Shown: positions 16,486 through 25,057 of the stretch, in pieces
How the letters are laid out: each line of letters opens with the position of its first letter
Numbering within the stretch: position 1 is the stretch's first letter
Assembly (NCBI RefSeq): GCF_002735645.1
Contig: NZ_PDZG01000012.1
Coordinates: 16,423 to 80,422 of the forward strand
DNA from: Iodobacter sp. BJB302
GTDB lineage: Bacteria; Pseudomonadota; Gammaproteobacteria; Burkholderiales; Chitinibacteraceae
DNA: 64,000 bases
Reading direction: 5' to 3'
Notes under the pieces: generated by a model
Seen by the model: only the letters and a program-made list of their open reading frames with translations
What the model was told of the DNA's origin: nothing
Database searches by the model: none
Translations under genes and position numbers: made by a program

Positions 16486-17466
16486 TTAAACCACCAGCGG
16501 TGGCTCATCCATCAAGGCGATTTGTTCGCGTAATTCTAAGATGCGATCTTGCCAGTAGTGCTCGGTATTAAACCAAGGGAAGGCGGCGGGGAAGGCGGGA
16601 TCGTGCCAGCGGCGGGCTAACCAGCCGGAGTAGTGAATCAGCCGTAACGTGCGCAGTGCTTCAATTAAATGCAGCTCACGCGGGTCGAAATCGCAGAAGT
16701 CTTCGTAGCCGATTAGCACATCCACCAATTGGCGGCTCATCTCTTGCCTGTCGCCTGACAGCAGCATCCATAAATCTTGTACGGCGGGTGCGCTGCGGCT
16801 GTCGTCAAAGTCTACAAAATGCGGGCCGGCGTCGGTCCACAGCACATTGCCAATATGGCAATCGCCATGCACGCGGAGATTGGCCACATCGCCTGCCCGA
16901 TCAAAACTGCGGCGCACGCCATCGAGCGCAAGGGCAACGGCGCTTTCCCATGCGGGTTTGAGCGAGACGGGGATAAAGTCGTGGCTAAGCAGAAAATCAC
17001 GCGGGCCGGAGCCAAAGGTTTCAATATTGAGCGCAGGGCGGTGCACAAAGGGAGTGAGTGCGCCCACGGCATGAATCCGGCCAATAAAGCGCCCCATCCA
17101 TTCTAAAGTTGACGCCGATTCCAGCTCGGGTGCGCGTCCACCGTGTTTATTAAAGATGGCAAATTGAAAGCCTTCAAAACGATGCAGGCTGCTGCCCTGA
17201 TGAATAATCGGCGGCACAACCGGCAGCTCACGCTCAAACAGCTCAAGCGTAAAAGCGTGCTCTTCGAGGATGGCTTCACGGCTCCAGCGCTCTGGCCGGT
17301 AAAACTTAGCCACCAGCGGCGGGCCATCGTCCTGGCCAACCTGATAAACACGGTTTTCGTAGCTGTTAAGCGCAAGCAGCCTGCCGTCGCAAGGCAGACC
17401 AAGGCTGTCGATGGCGTTCATGACGCAATCGGGCGTGAGATTGGCAAATGGAGGGATAGTATTCAT
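16486..17466 (-). CDS. srkA: Stress response Ser/Thr protein kinase SrkA (YihE family)
   Basis: 326 residues, the usual length, of the SrkA/YihE family, an aminoglycoside-phosphotransferase-like kinase that protects E. coli from stress-induced death. The N-lobe has NSYENRVYQVG and the lysine in LVAKFYRPERW; the catalytic loop is HGDCHIGN (Asp202, Asn207) and the metal-binding segment FVDFDDSRS (Asp219-Asp222). The C-terminal WLARRWHDPAFP..FPWF block is characteristic. It is monocistronic here. Inverted copies C and D of the dispersed repeat flank it on both sides. Confidence 0.93.
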   Translation of the reverse strand: MNTIPPFANLTPDCVMNAIDSLGLPCDGRLLALNSYENRVYQVGQDDGPPLVAKFYRPERWSREAILEEHAFTLELFERELPVVPPIIHQGSSLHRFEGFQFAIFNKHGGRAPELESASTLEWMGRFIGRIHAVGALTPFVHRPALNIETFGSGPRDFLLSHDFIPVSLKPAWESAVALALDGVRRSFDRAGDVANLRVHGDCHIGNVLWTDAGPHFVDFDDSRSAPAVQDLWMLLSGDRQEMSRQLVDVLIGYEDFCDFDPRELHLIEALRTLRLIHYSGWLARRWHDPAFPAAFPWFNTEHYWQDRILELREQIALMDEPPLVV

Positions 17467-17494
17467 GGGGAGATTGTACGGCTAAAGCTGGGGG

Positions 17495-17820
17495 CGGGGG
17501 CAACCCCATGTGCGCTAAGCAAAATCAAAAAGATCTTTTTAGTGCCTTCGGTACGTTGATTTAGGTGCGGGCGTCCCGCCGGACCTTCCTTTCTTGTGTG
17601 GCCAAGAAAGGAAGCGAAAGAAGGCCACCCCACGAAACACGAAGGCCCCTGCACTGCGGACAATCGAGTCGGCGGCTGCGGGACTCGCTTCGCTCAAACA
17701 TCCTCGCCGAAACCCCGCCCCGCTTGTTCCTCGCTCCGGCGTGTTTCAAGGGGATTTTGAAGCCCTGTGCGAAGAGCGTGGTTCCTATGTTTTTTCGCTG
17801 TTTGCAAATGACAAACAATT
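17495..17820 (-). repeat. Dispersed structured repeat, copy D (inverted relative to A-C)
   Basis: On the minus strand this runs from AAATTGTTTGTC (17820) through AACAGCGAAAAA, CCTTGAAACACGCC, GAGGAACAAGCGGGGCGGGG, GTTTGAGCGAAGCGAGTCCC, GACTCGATTGTCCGCAG and GGGGCCTTCGTG to GTACCGAAGGCAC and an A/T-rich end. It lies about 90 bp downstream of the Lar-like gene and points the same way as that gene. The remainder of 17467-17907 shows nothing else. Confidence 0.9.
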
Positions 17821-17907
17821 TGGTCAGTGCGTATGGGATGAAACCCGCCGCTTTCGTTATTTAGGTATCAAAGTCGGCGGGCAAGTACCCAAATTGCTCA
17901 ATCTGCC

Positions 17908-18123
17908 TTATTTCAGCTTATTCCACAAAGCAATGGCTTCTTTTTTGGTTGTGCCTTGCTGGGAGATGGCGCTGCAATTGCCGTTTTTGCCAAATTTAGA
18001 GCATTGTACCCAGCAGCGGTTTGATCCGGCTTTGGTGACTTCAGGCTTGGAGCCGCACTTTGGGCAAGCTTGAGGATCGCCCTCGGCGGTAATGACTTTT
18101 GGAACGGGTCTTGAATTAAGCAT
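17908..18123 (-). CDS. Small zinc-ribbon protein, Lar (restriction alleviation)-like
   Basis: 71 residues with a CPKCGS knuckle (Cys20, Cys23), further cysteines at 37, 41 and 50, and the ending EAIALWNKLK. The layout (CPxCGS, then a central C, and a C-terminal EAixxWN) matches the Lar-like family PF14354, small proteins best known from prophages, where Lar reduces restriction by type I systems. Chromosomal relatives without phage context, as here, have unproven roles. The cysteine spacing is not exactly that of E. coli Lar. It follows the bamC terminator and is followed by repeat copy D. Confidence 0.6.
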   Translation of the reverse strand: MLNSRPVPKVITAEGDPQACPKCGSKPEVTKAGSNRCWVQCSKFGKNGNCSAISQQGTTKKEAIALWNKLK

Positions 18124-18141
18124 GGCGGGTGTTGCCTTAAG

Positions 18142-18173
18142 GTAAAGAAAAATGCCCGCAAGCAGCGGGCATT
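18142..18173 (-). terminator. Rho-independent terminator after bamC (minus strand)
   Basis: AATGCCCGC (18151-18159) and GCGGGCATT (18165-18173) form a 9-bp stem with a 5-nt loop; on the minus strand it is followed by TTTTTCTTT. It closes the dapA-bamC unit. Confidence 0.9.
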
Positions 18174-18195
18174 GGTTGAGCGGTGCTGCGGGGGC

Positions 18196-19353
18196 TTACT
18201 TCAATTCATTCAGTAAAGCAGAAAGAATCTTGCCGTTATCATCGCTCTTGTTTTTAGAAGTCACAGTCAGCTTAGTTTGCTTCAGGCCTTCTGTTAAGTG
18301 GATTTCATACTCGCTGGCTTGTTTTTGTTCCGGAGTGGCGTCTTTCTTCCAGAAGGCCAGTTTGCTGAAGATGCTGCTATTGTCTTCACCGGCGATATCA
18401 GTATCCGCACGGCGGATCATATAAACGCCCTTGCTGCGGTCGCGGTCGTAAACCACATAACCTGAGCGATCCAGCGCCAGGCCAACACGCCGCCATGCAC
18501 GGTCAAAGTTATCCGCAATCGACAAGGCCTTGCCATTTTCAATCAGGCTGGCCGCTGCAGGTGCCTGATAAGGCTTGGCAACCACGGCTTTTGCTGTTTC
18601 CTGATCAAGGCCAAAGCGCTGCAGTAAGAGGGACAGCATTTCAACTTCCATCTCAGGATCAGGTTTTTTAGGTGTCCAGATGGTTTTGGTGTTGTCGCTG
18701 TTTTTGCTGAGTGTGGCAGCGGAGTCGCTGCTGCCATCTTTGCTGTACACCTCCACCATCCCGCGATGAGAGATGTAGATTTCGCTGGTGCCAGGCTCAC
18801 TGCCGCGCTCTACGCGGGTACGGTAGCGATCGAGCTCACCCGTCGACAAAATACGGTCGGAGATTTTGGAAAGCATCCGTGATACCAAGTCTTTAGGCAG
18901 CTTGGCACGGTTTTCCAGCCAGTCTGTTTCCATAATGCCGATGGCCGGGTTATCCAGTGTCAGCAAAAAGCCGTTATCCAGCCAGAATTCGTGGATTTCG
19001 GGCCAGAGCTTTTCAGGGTCGCCCTTCACGACTAACCAGCGCTGATTGCCAGCCTGAACGATTCTGGCGCGGCTGCCTGCTTCTAAAACAGCCTGTGCCG
19101 GATTAGCCGCAGCAGCAGCAGGTGCCACACTGCTTAATACGGTGTTTTGCTGCACATTAAAGTGGTTGTTGCTTGCTGGTGCGGTTAATTCTGGCGGCAG
19201 TTCAAGATTGTTTTTACCAATGTTGTCACTCCCGCTGCGGTAATCCACTTTCTTTTGCAGCAAAAGCTGATCCGTAGTGCAGCCTGCCATGGCAATGCAC
19301 AGGCTCATGACGAGGAGTTGTGAGGATTTTTTCATCTGGAGCATTATTGGCAT
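18196..19353 (-). CDS. bamC: Outer membrane protein assembly factor BamC (lipoprotein)
   Basis: About 380 residues, a lipoprotein (lipobox MAGC) of the BamC/NlpB family, an accessory subunit of the beta-barrel assembly machine at the inner face of the outer membrane. After the lipid-anchored cysteine comes a low-complexity segment with VDYRSG and LELPPELTAP, the conserved BamD-binding stretch, then two helix-grip domains (WLVVKGDPEKLWPEIHEFW and GKALSIADNFDRAWRRVGLALDR). The first ATG (19353) lies four bases after the dapA stop and is taken here; ATG 19335 would give a tidier signal peptide. dapA-bamC is a classic gene pair. Confidence 0.9.
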   Translation of the reverse strand: MPIMLQMKKSSQLLVMSLCIAMAGCTTDQLLLQKKVDYRSGSDNIGKNNLELPPELTAPASNNHFNVQQNTVLSSVAPAAAAANPAQAVLEAGSRARIVQAGNQRWLVVKGDPEKLWPEIHEFWLDNGFLLTLDNPAIGIMETDWLENRAKLPKDLVSRMLSKISDRILSTGELDRYRTRVERGSEPGTSEIYISHRGMVEVYSKDGSSDSAATLSKNSDNTKTIWTPKKPDPEMEVEMLSLLLQRFGLDQETAKAVVAKPYQAPAAASLIENGKALSIADNFDRAWRRVGLALDRSGYVVYDRDRSKGVYMIRRADTDIAGEDNSSIFSKLAFWKKDATPEQKQASEYEIHLTEGLKQTKLTVTSKNKSDDNGKILSALLNELK

Positions 19354-19357
19354 CTTC

Positions 19358-20236
19358 TCAGTGGGTCAGTCCGGCTGCGGCCATGGCATGAGCCACCACG
19401 GCTTGTGCGCCTTGTGAAAGGGGGGTAAGGGGCAGACGAATGCCAGCTTTAATAAAACCAAGCTGCTCTACAGCCCACTTCACAGGAATAGGATTTGCTT
19501 CAATAAATAAATGCTTGTGCAAGTCTTGCAGCGGATCGTTTAATTTACGTGCACCTGCTGCATCGCCAGCAATGGCTTTTTTGCACATTACATGCATTTG
19601 CTGAGGGGCGATATTGCCTGTTACGGTAATGACACCATGCCCGCCAATCAGCATAAACGCCATGGCCGATGCATCGTCGCCAGTGTAAAGCGCAAAGTCT
19701 TTTGGCGCGCGCTTAACCAGATCTGCAGCTCTTTCCAAATTGCCTGTGGCGTCTTTAATGCCGACGATAAAGGGTAATTCTGCAAGGCGCAAGGCGGTGT
19801 CATTAGATAAATCAGCAACGGTGCGGCCAGGCACATTATATAAAATGGTCGGCAATTCGCTTTGCTCGGTAATGGCTTTGAAGTGCTGATACATCCCTTC
19901 CTGAGTAGGGCGGTTGTAGTAGGGCACAACAGAAAGACCATAATTTGCACCAACGGCTTTTGCCCGCAGCGAAAGATTAATGGCTTCGCGGGTAGAGTTG
20001 GCGCCTGTGCCTGCAATCACCGGCACACGGCCTGCAGCCTGCTCAACAACCACGCGAACAATTTCAATATGCTCGTCCACATCAACCGTCGGCGACTCTC
20101 CCGTGGTCCCTACGGCAACAATGCCGTCGGTACCTTGTTCGATATGCCAGTCGACGAGTTTTCTAAGGCTCGCGAAATCGAGGCTTCCGTCCTCGAACAT
20201 GGGGGTGACAATCGCCACCAGACTACCTGTCAACAT
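19358..20236 (-). CDS. dapA: 4-hydroxy-tetrahydrodipicolinate synthase DapA
   Basis: 292 residues, the normal length. DapA condenses pyruvate with aspartate semialdehyde in the diaminopimelate/lysine pathway. Visible motifs: [10 protein letters not shown] (pyruvate-binding loop), [30 protein letters not shown] with the catalytic tyrosine, YNVPGRT, and the Schiff-base lysine in [14 protein letters not shown]. Start ATG 20236 gives the canonical [13 protein letters not shown]. The bamC gene follows four bases later. Confidence 0.97.
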   Translation of the reverse strand: MLTGSLVAIVTPMFEDGSLDFASLRKLVDWHIEQGTDGIVAVGTTGESPTVDVDEHIEIVRVVVEQAAGRVPVIAGTGANSTREAINLSLRAKAVGANYGLSVVPYYNRPTQEGMYQHFKAITEQSELPTILYNVPGRTVADLSNDTALRLAELPFIVGIKDATGNLERAADLVKRAPKDFALYTGDDASAMAFMLIGGHGVITVTGNIAPQQMHVMCKKAIAGDAAGARKLNDPLQDLHKHLFIEANPIPVKWAVEQLGFIKAGIRLPLTPLSQGAQAVVAHAMAAAGLTH

Positions 20237-20669
20237 GAGCCTGTAATCCAGTCATTAACACAAACTCCTATTCTAACTGAACGATGAAGCAGCAGGAAAC
20301 CTGTCGTAGGGAGCTTTTCCAGTGCTTTGTGTTGCGATTTTTTGAATCTTTGTGGGGCAGGGTGGCTCTGCTTCCTTAATATTCAAGGCTTAGCTGTAGT
20401 TTTAATTTTTTTTTGTGCTATAGAACCGCCGATTTTTTCACACAAAATGCCAGTAATTTTGCTTTATTTTTTATGCCGAGGGCGTTTTGTAAGGTGAAAA
20501 TCTTACGCAAAAGCATAAAAAAGACTGCTGTTGTGCATAGGAAGCGATTTGAATTTACTTATCTATACTGTCGTTAATCATTATTTATGATGCTTTATCT
20601 GCATTACGGCAGGGTGGTGATGGCAGATAGGCTTGTCAATAAACGAGCTTTGAAGGGTAAGGAGGGGCA
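20237..20669. other. Gene-free divergent region between dapA and the diguanylate cyclase gene
   Basis: 433 AT-rich bases carrying the leaders of two divergent genes. A TATAGA (20419-20424) behind a long T-run could be a -10 element for the rightward gene, but no convincing -35 was found. No ORF, repeat or terminator is seen. Confidence 0.5.
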
Positions 20670-23393
20670 GTGCAAGTTGCTGAGCGCCTGTTAGGGTATA
20701 GAAGGCTTGGGTGGCGGGATATAGTGGCATTGATTGCGCTAACCCTGTTGCTTGCCTTTCATATTCTGCAATGGCCGGGCTATCTTTTGCTCTGCGGGCT
20801 TTTTATTGTATTAAGGTCGTCTAAAGAGGTGTGCGATACAGCTATTTACGATGCTTCAGCTTTTGCGGTGCTGTTGAGTGATCAGAAAGGGCGCTGCTGT
20901 TATGTTAATGAAAAATGGAGCTTGTTGTCCGGCCTATCTTTGCAGCAAGCACTGGGGGAAGGCTGGCTGGCCGCGATTCATCCTGAAGACCGTCCCGGCG
21001 TGCTGGCGATGTATGCAGTAGCAAGGGAAGGGCAGCTTCATGCTGCAGAGTATCGATTTCTGCTGGGTGAGGGGCGTGTGGTTTGGGTTTCCTCATCGCT
21101 TTTGCCTGTGCCAGGCTATGCCAATGTAGCCTGCCAGGAGCTGATTCTTGATTTAACAGCGTCTAAACGACAGGAGGCGGAGCGTTCTGCTTTGCTTGCT
21201 GAACAAAAAGAAATGAAAGAAGAATTAGAAAGTATCTTAAGCAGCTCTAATGATCCGATTGTTGCTGTTGATATGGAATTCAGATTCAGTGTTTTTAATC
21301 AAAGCTATGCAAATCTCTTCTTTTTATTGTATGGCGTAAAAGTTGCCCGGCGGGATTGCCTGCTGCAATATGAATTAAAATCAGAAGAAGACAGGTCCAA
21401 TTTAATTACCTTTTGGGGGCGTGTGTTACAGGGCGAATCTTTTGTGATTCGCCGTGCTTTACATGGCGATGACAAAATAACCCGGGTCTTCGATTTATCT
21501 TTCAGCCCTCAGTTTAATTCTGCAGGTGAGCAAATTGGTGCAATTAATGTTTTGCATGATGTGACACTATCCGCACAAACGGAGCGTGCATTACAAAAAA
21601 GTGAAGAGTTACTTAAAGCGGCCACTCAGTCCAGTGTGGATGCTATTTATGTGCTGGAAGCCATAAAAGATGAAAGCTGGACGCTGGTTGATTTTGATTT
21701 TTATGAAGTTAATCAGAATGGATTTGATTTTTTTCAGCTGCATTCAGACGATATGCCAAAGATGTCTTTTGAAGAAGCGGTGAATCGTATTGGCTATGGC
21801 TATTTATTTGATGTATGCAGTGATGTGTATTTTACTAAAACAAAATATCAGCAGGAAAAAGAATGCCTTAATCCGGAAGGCGGCAGCTGCTGGTTATTGT
21901 TTAGTGTGGTTGCCTTATCGAACGGTGCCGTGCTTACGGTCAGCGATATTAGTGAGCGTAAACAATCTGAGCTGGCCCTGGCGACCTTCAGCAGCTTGCA
22001 GCAGGCCATTCTTGATTCGGCAGGATCTGCAATTATTGTCACTGATTTAACAAATACGATCCGCTTATTTAATCAGGCAGCAGAGAAAATGCTGGGTTAT
22101 CAGGCGGGCGAGCTGATAGGCAAAGAAACCCCCGCTATTTTTCATCAGGCAGAGTCTGCCCGTTTGTTTATTACTGAATTTGAAAAAGAGCTGGGTGAGC
22201 CATTGCCGGTTGGGGCGGATATCTTTTCAATTCAGGCTATGCGTTATATCCAACGCGACTGGATTTATCAGCACCGGGATGGCCATGCTTTTCCGGTTGA
22301 ATTAACCATGAATGTAGTTCGCAATCAGCAGGGTGAAATTACCGGCTATATGGGGATTGCGAATGATATCAGTGTTCGAAAAATGGCCGAAATGAAATTG
22401 CAGCAAAATGAATCCCGCACCTCGGCAATTTTGGATAGTCTGCATGATTGTGTGCTTTCAGTGGGCGTGAATGGTTTGATTCTGGATGCTAATCCCGCGG
22501 CATTAAAAATATTTGCTTACGATGATTTAAGAGGGAAACCCTTGAGTTTATTATTTCCTCATTTGGGAGAAATGAATCTGCACCATGGCCTGGCACAGGA
22601 TATTTTTTCCCGGCTGGGGGTCGATACCCAAGGCATGCGCGAAGTGGTCGCCATTAATAAGGAGGGCGTGGAAGTTTTAATGGATATGGCGCTGGCTGAG
22701 GTGGAAGTTGATGGTGCGCGTGTTTTTATCACTACGCTGCATGATTTAACCCAGCATAAATTAGATGAACAAAAAATGCAGGAAACCATCGAAGAGCTGG
22801 AGGCGGTGCAGTCCAGTTTAAGCGGCAGCCACGAGCAATTGTCTCAGGCAAATCAGGAGTTATCCAGACTGGCGCATCTGGATGGCCTGACAGGGATTGC
22901 TAACCGGCGCTTATTTGATCAGACGCTGGTGCAGGAGTGGGCGCGTGCGGCAAGGGCGGGTGAGTGTCTGGCGCTGGCGATGCTCGATGTGGATTACTTT
23001 AAGCGTTATAACGATCATTTTGGCCATCAGGCAGGCGATGAATGCCTGAAGCGGGTGGCCGTGGCGATTGCCTCGGCTTTGCATCGCCCGGGGGATTTTG
23101 CCGCGCGCTACGGCGGAGAGGAGTTTGTTCTGGTGTTGCCAGGTACAGATCAGGATGGTGCGGTACAGGTGGTCGAGGCGGTTTTAAATCAGGTGCGTAA
23201 TCTGGCCATTGTGCATCAGACATCGGATGTGGCGAAGGTGGTGACTTTAAGCGCAGGTATTGCCGTTGTTCTGCCTCTGCAGGGGGTTGATCCCTATTGC
23301 CTTGTGCAGGCTGCCGATCAGGCCCTTTACCAGGCCAAGCATCAGGGACGAAACCGTTATTTTCTGGCGGGGGCGAATCGGCTCACAGAATAA
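20670..23393 (+). CDS. Membrane-associated diguanylate cyclase with multiple PAS domains
   Basis: 907 residues. Two hydrophobic helices near the N-terminus (about 18-50) are followed by a series of PAS/PAC-like modules (about 60-170, 185-300, 310-430, 440-570 and 580-700), a coiled-coil linker (about 700-735) and a C-terminal GGDEF domain. The domain has LDGLTGIANRR at its start, LDVDYFKRYND, and the catalytic RYGGEEF, so it should make c-di-GMP. An inhibitory I-site RPGD lies five residues before GGEEF. There is no EAL domain. Translation starts at GTG 20670, with AAGGAGG at 20659-20665. PAS ligands cannot be read from the sequence. Monocistronic. Confidence 0.93.
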   Translation: MQVAERLLGYRRLGWRDIVALIALTLLLAFHILQWPGYLLLCGLFIVLRSSKEVCDTAIYDASAFAVLLSDQKGRCCYVNEKWSLLSGLSLQQALGEGWLAAIHPEDRPGVLAMYAVAREGQLHAAEYRFLLGEGRVVWVSSSLLPVPGYANVACQELILDLTASKRQEAERSALLAEQKEMKEELESILSSSNDPIVAVDMEFRFSVFNQSYANLFFLLYGVKVARRDCLLQYELKSEEDRSNLITFWGRVLQGESFVIRRALHGDDKITRVFDLSFSPQFNSAGEQIGAINVLHDVTLSAQTERALQKSEELLKAATQSSVDAIYVLEAIKDESWTLVDFDFYEVNQNGFDFFQLHSDDMPKMSFEEAVNRIGYGYLFDVCSDVYFTKTKYQQEKECLNPEGGSCWLLFSVVALSNGAVLTVSDISERKQSELALATFSSLQQAILDSAGSAIIVTDLTNTIRLFNQAAEKMLGYQAGELIGKETPAIFHQAESARLFITEFEKELGEPLPVGADIFSIQAMRYIQRDWIYQHRDGHAFPVELTMNVVRNQQGEITGYMGIANDISVRKMAEMKLQQNESRTSAILDSLHDCVLSVGVNGLILDANPAALKIFAYDDLRGKPLSLLFPHLGEMNLHHGLAQDIFSRLGVDTQGMREVVAINKEGVEVLMDMALAEVEVDGARVFITTLHDLTQHKLDEQKMQETIEELEAVQSSLSGSHEQLSQANQELSRLAHLDGLTGIANRRLFDQTLVQEWARAARAGECLALAMLDVDYFKRYNDHFGHQAGDECLKRVAVAIASALHRPGDFAARYGGEEFVLVLPGTDQDGAVQVVEAVLNQVRNLAIVHQTSDVAKVVTLSAGIAVVLPLQGVDPYCLVQAADQALYQAKHQGRNRYFLAGANRLTE

Positions 23394-23459
23394 GGGGATA
23401 GCGGCGTGTGTGAATTGTGGATAAGTCATCTAAGACATTGATCTGCTAAGGATAGAGGT

Positions 23460-23489
23460 GGGCTGCTTATTTTTTAAGCAGCCCTTTTT
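23460..23489 (+). terminator. Rho-independent terminator after the diguanylate cyclase gene
   Basis: GGGCTGCTT (23460-23468) and AAGCAGCCC (23476-23484) form a perfect 9-bp stem followed by five T. It lies between two convergent genes. Confidence 0.9.
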
Positions 23490-23495
23490 CTGTAA

Positions 23496-24119
23496 CTAAA
23501 AAAAGCCTGCCATTTTGATTAGGGAAACGGCAATCGCCAGCATCATAAAGCCAATCAGAATATCCAGAATCCGCCACGCCAATGGCTTATTAAACAGGTG
23601 GCTGAGCTTGCTGGAGCCATAGGCGAGCGAAAAAAACCAGACAAATGAAAACCCAACCGCACCCAGTACAAAGAGCGGGCGTTCGGCGGGGGCTTGTTGT
23701 GCGCCAATGGAGCCGACCAATACCACGGTATCGAGCAGGGCGTGAGGGTTGAGCAGAGAAAAAGCCAGCCCCGCCAGGATCACCTTGCCCGGTGTGGCAA
23801 AGGCGCGTTCACGATGATCATCGCCCAGAACGTCGGGGTGGAGTGCCTTCTTAAAGGCGTTGAAGCCGTACCAAAGTACAAAAACAGTGCCAAAAATGGC
23901 CATCCAGCGCTGCAAATCGGGCATGGTGTTGAGCGCATGCCCCATGCCTGCCACACCAATCGACATCAGGACTAAATCACAAATAGAGCAAATCAGTGCA
24001 GTCAGAAATACATGTTGTCTGGTTAAGCCCTGCCTTAATACAAAGGTGTTTTGTGCGCCAATGGCCATGATCAGGCTGGCAGACAAGGCTGCGCCATTAA
24101 ATACAGTTGAGATTGTCAT
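23496..24119 (-). CDS. LysE/ArgO-family amino-acid exporter
   Basis: 207 residues from ATG 24119, a typical length for the LysE superfamily (PF01810), with about six hydrophobic helices. IMAIGAQNTFVLRQGL and SLLNPHALLDTVVLVGSIG are the hallmark blocks, closest to ArgO/LysE exporters of arginine and lysine. An in-frame ATG at 24212 adds 31 hydrophilic residues with no family support and is not used. No regulator of the LysG/ArgP type is adjacent; substrate is inferred from family only. Confidence 0.85.
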   Translation of the reverse strand: MTISTVFNGAALSASLIMAIGAQNTFVLRQGLTRQHVFLTALICSICDLVLMSIGVAGMGHALNTMPDLQRWMAIFGTVFVLWYGFNAFKKALHPDVLGDDHRERAFATPGKVILAGLAFSLLNPHALLDTVVLVGSIGAQQAPAERPLFVLGAVGFSFVWFFSLAYGSSKLSHLFNKPLAWRILDILIGFMMLAIAVSLIKMAGFF

Positions 24120-24338
24120 CGGTGGGTCTTTTCTGAGAGGGCTGAAAATTGCTGGGTCACCCACAATGTAAGGTATTCGTCTGCAAATGCCTAGGGTCTC
24201 CTGATCTTTCATTCACGGTTATTGTCTGAATTATTGCTGCTGAATAAGGCAACAATCATTAAAGCCCCGGGGCTTGCAAACAGTGCAAAGTGCGCTGCCA
24301 GACAGGCTTTTTATGCGGTGCGGAAATGTAAATATTAC

Positions 24339-24383
24339 TTGAAAGAAGAATTGTTCTCGTTTAAAGTATGAGAATGATTATCA
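24339..24383 (+). promoter_or_regulatory. tonB promoter and Fur-like box
   Basis: TTGAAA (24339-24344), a 17-bp spacer and TAAAGT (24362-24367) form a sigma-70-like promoter. The 15-mer TGAGAATGATTATCA (24369-24383) differs in one base from the 7-1-7 Fur consensus TGATAATGATTATCA. The box lies where RNA polymerase would start, fitting iron repression. It also overlaps the apparent tonB start codon, which is unusual. Confidence 0.65.
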
Positions 24384-25045
24384 ATAGAACTCTCATTGTT
24401 GCGGTGGCTTTGCTCGGCCACTCTGCTCTGCTTTATGGCTTAACGACGATGTCAGTACAGCCTGCAAAGCCGAAGCAGGTACTCATGCTCCTTGCGCCTG
24501 CGCCCATTCCTATGGGGGAGGATGTTGTTAAGCAGCCAGATAGTAAGCCCCAAGCCAAACCCCGCCCCATAATCAAGCCGCAAACAGCAAAGCCAGTGCT
24601 TGCTAAGGCGGTGAGTAAAACCCCCGAAGCGATAAAGGCGCCTGAGCAGCCAGTAGCCGGGCAGATGGCTGCCGCTGCACAAACGGCAGCGCCCGCAGAG
24701 GCTGTGCCTGCGCCGGCCACGGCGGGCAGTAAAAACAGCAAGCAGATTTCGGATGAAGTACCTGTTGAAACACCCCCATTATTTAATACCAGCTATCTCG
24801 CAAACCCTCGTCCTTCCTACCCTGCTCAATCGATGGCCCTGGGTGAAAAGGGGCGGGTGATGCTCAGGGTGAAGGTCAGTGAGTCTGGCCTGCCTATTGA
24901 GGTTGAATTAGCGCGCAGCAGCGGTTATCGCCGCCTGGACGATGCCGCTAAAAAAGCGGTTGAGCGCTGGAAGTTTGTGCCGGGCCGCCGTGGTGATAAT
25001 CCGGTTGTAATGAGTGCCATGGTTCCTGTGGATTTTGTAATTTAA
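24368..25045 (+). CDS. tonB: Energy transducer TonB
   Basis: 225 residues with the three-part TonB layout: an N-terminal membrane anchor (about residues 7-25), a proline/lysine/alanine-rich periplasmic spacer (about 45-130, repeated PK/KP), and a C-terminal TonB domain (PF03544) with YPAQSMALGEKGRVMLRVKV and ARSSGYRRLDDAAKKAVERWKF. It carries energy from the ExbB-ExbD motor to outer-membrane receptors. The ATG at 24368 has no ribosome site and overlaps the Fur-like box; ATG 24374 is an alternative, and a later start would cut the anchor. exbB follows 12 bases later. Confidence 0.9.
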   Translation: MRMIINRTLIVAVALLGHSALLYGLTTMSVQPAKPKQVLMLLAPAPIPMGEDVVKQPDSKPQAKPRPIIKPQTAKPVLAKAVSKTPEAIKAPEQPVAGQMAAAAQTAAPAEAVPAPATAGSKNSKQISDEVPVETPPLFNTSYLANPRPSYPAQSMALGEKGRVMLRVKVSESGLPIEVELARSSGYRRLDDAAKKAVERWKFVPGRRGDNPVVMSAMVPVDFVI

Positions 25046-25057
25046 AAGAGGTTTGTA

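Noticed and set aside
17594..18073. 159-codon plus-strand ORF between srkA and bamC
   Set aside because: Runs through repeat copy D and then antisense to the Lar-like zinc-ribbon gene, whose cysteine pattern is convincing.
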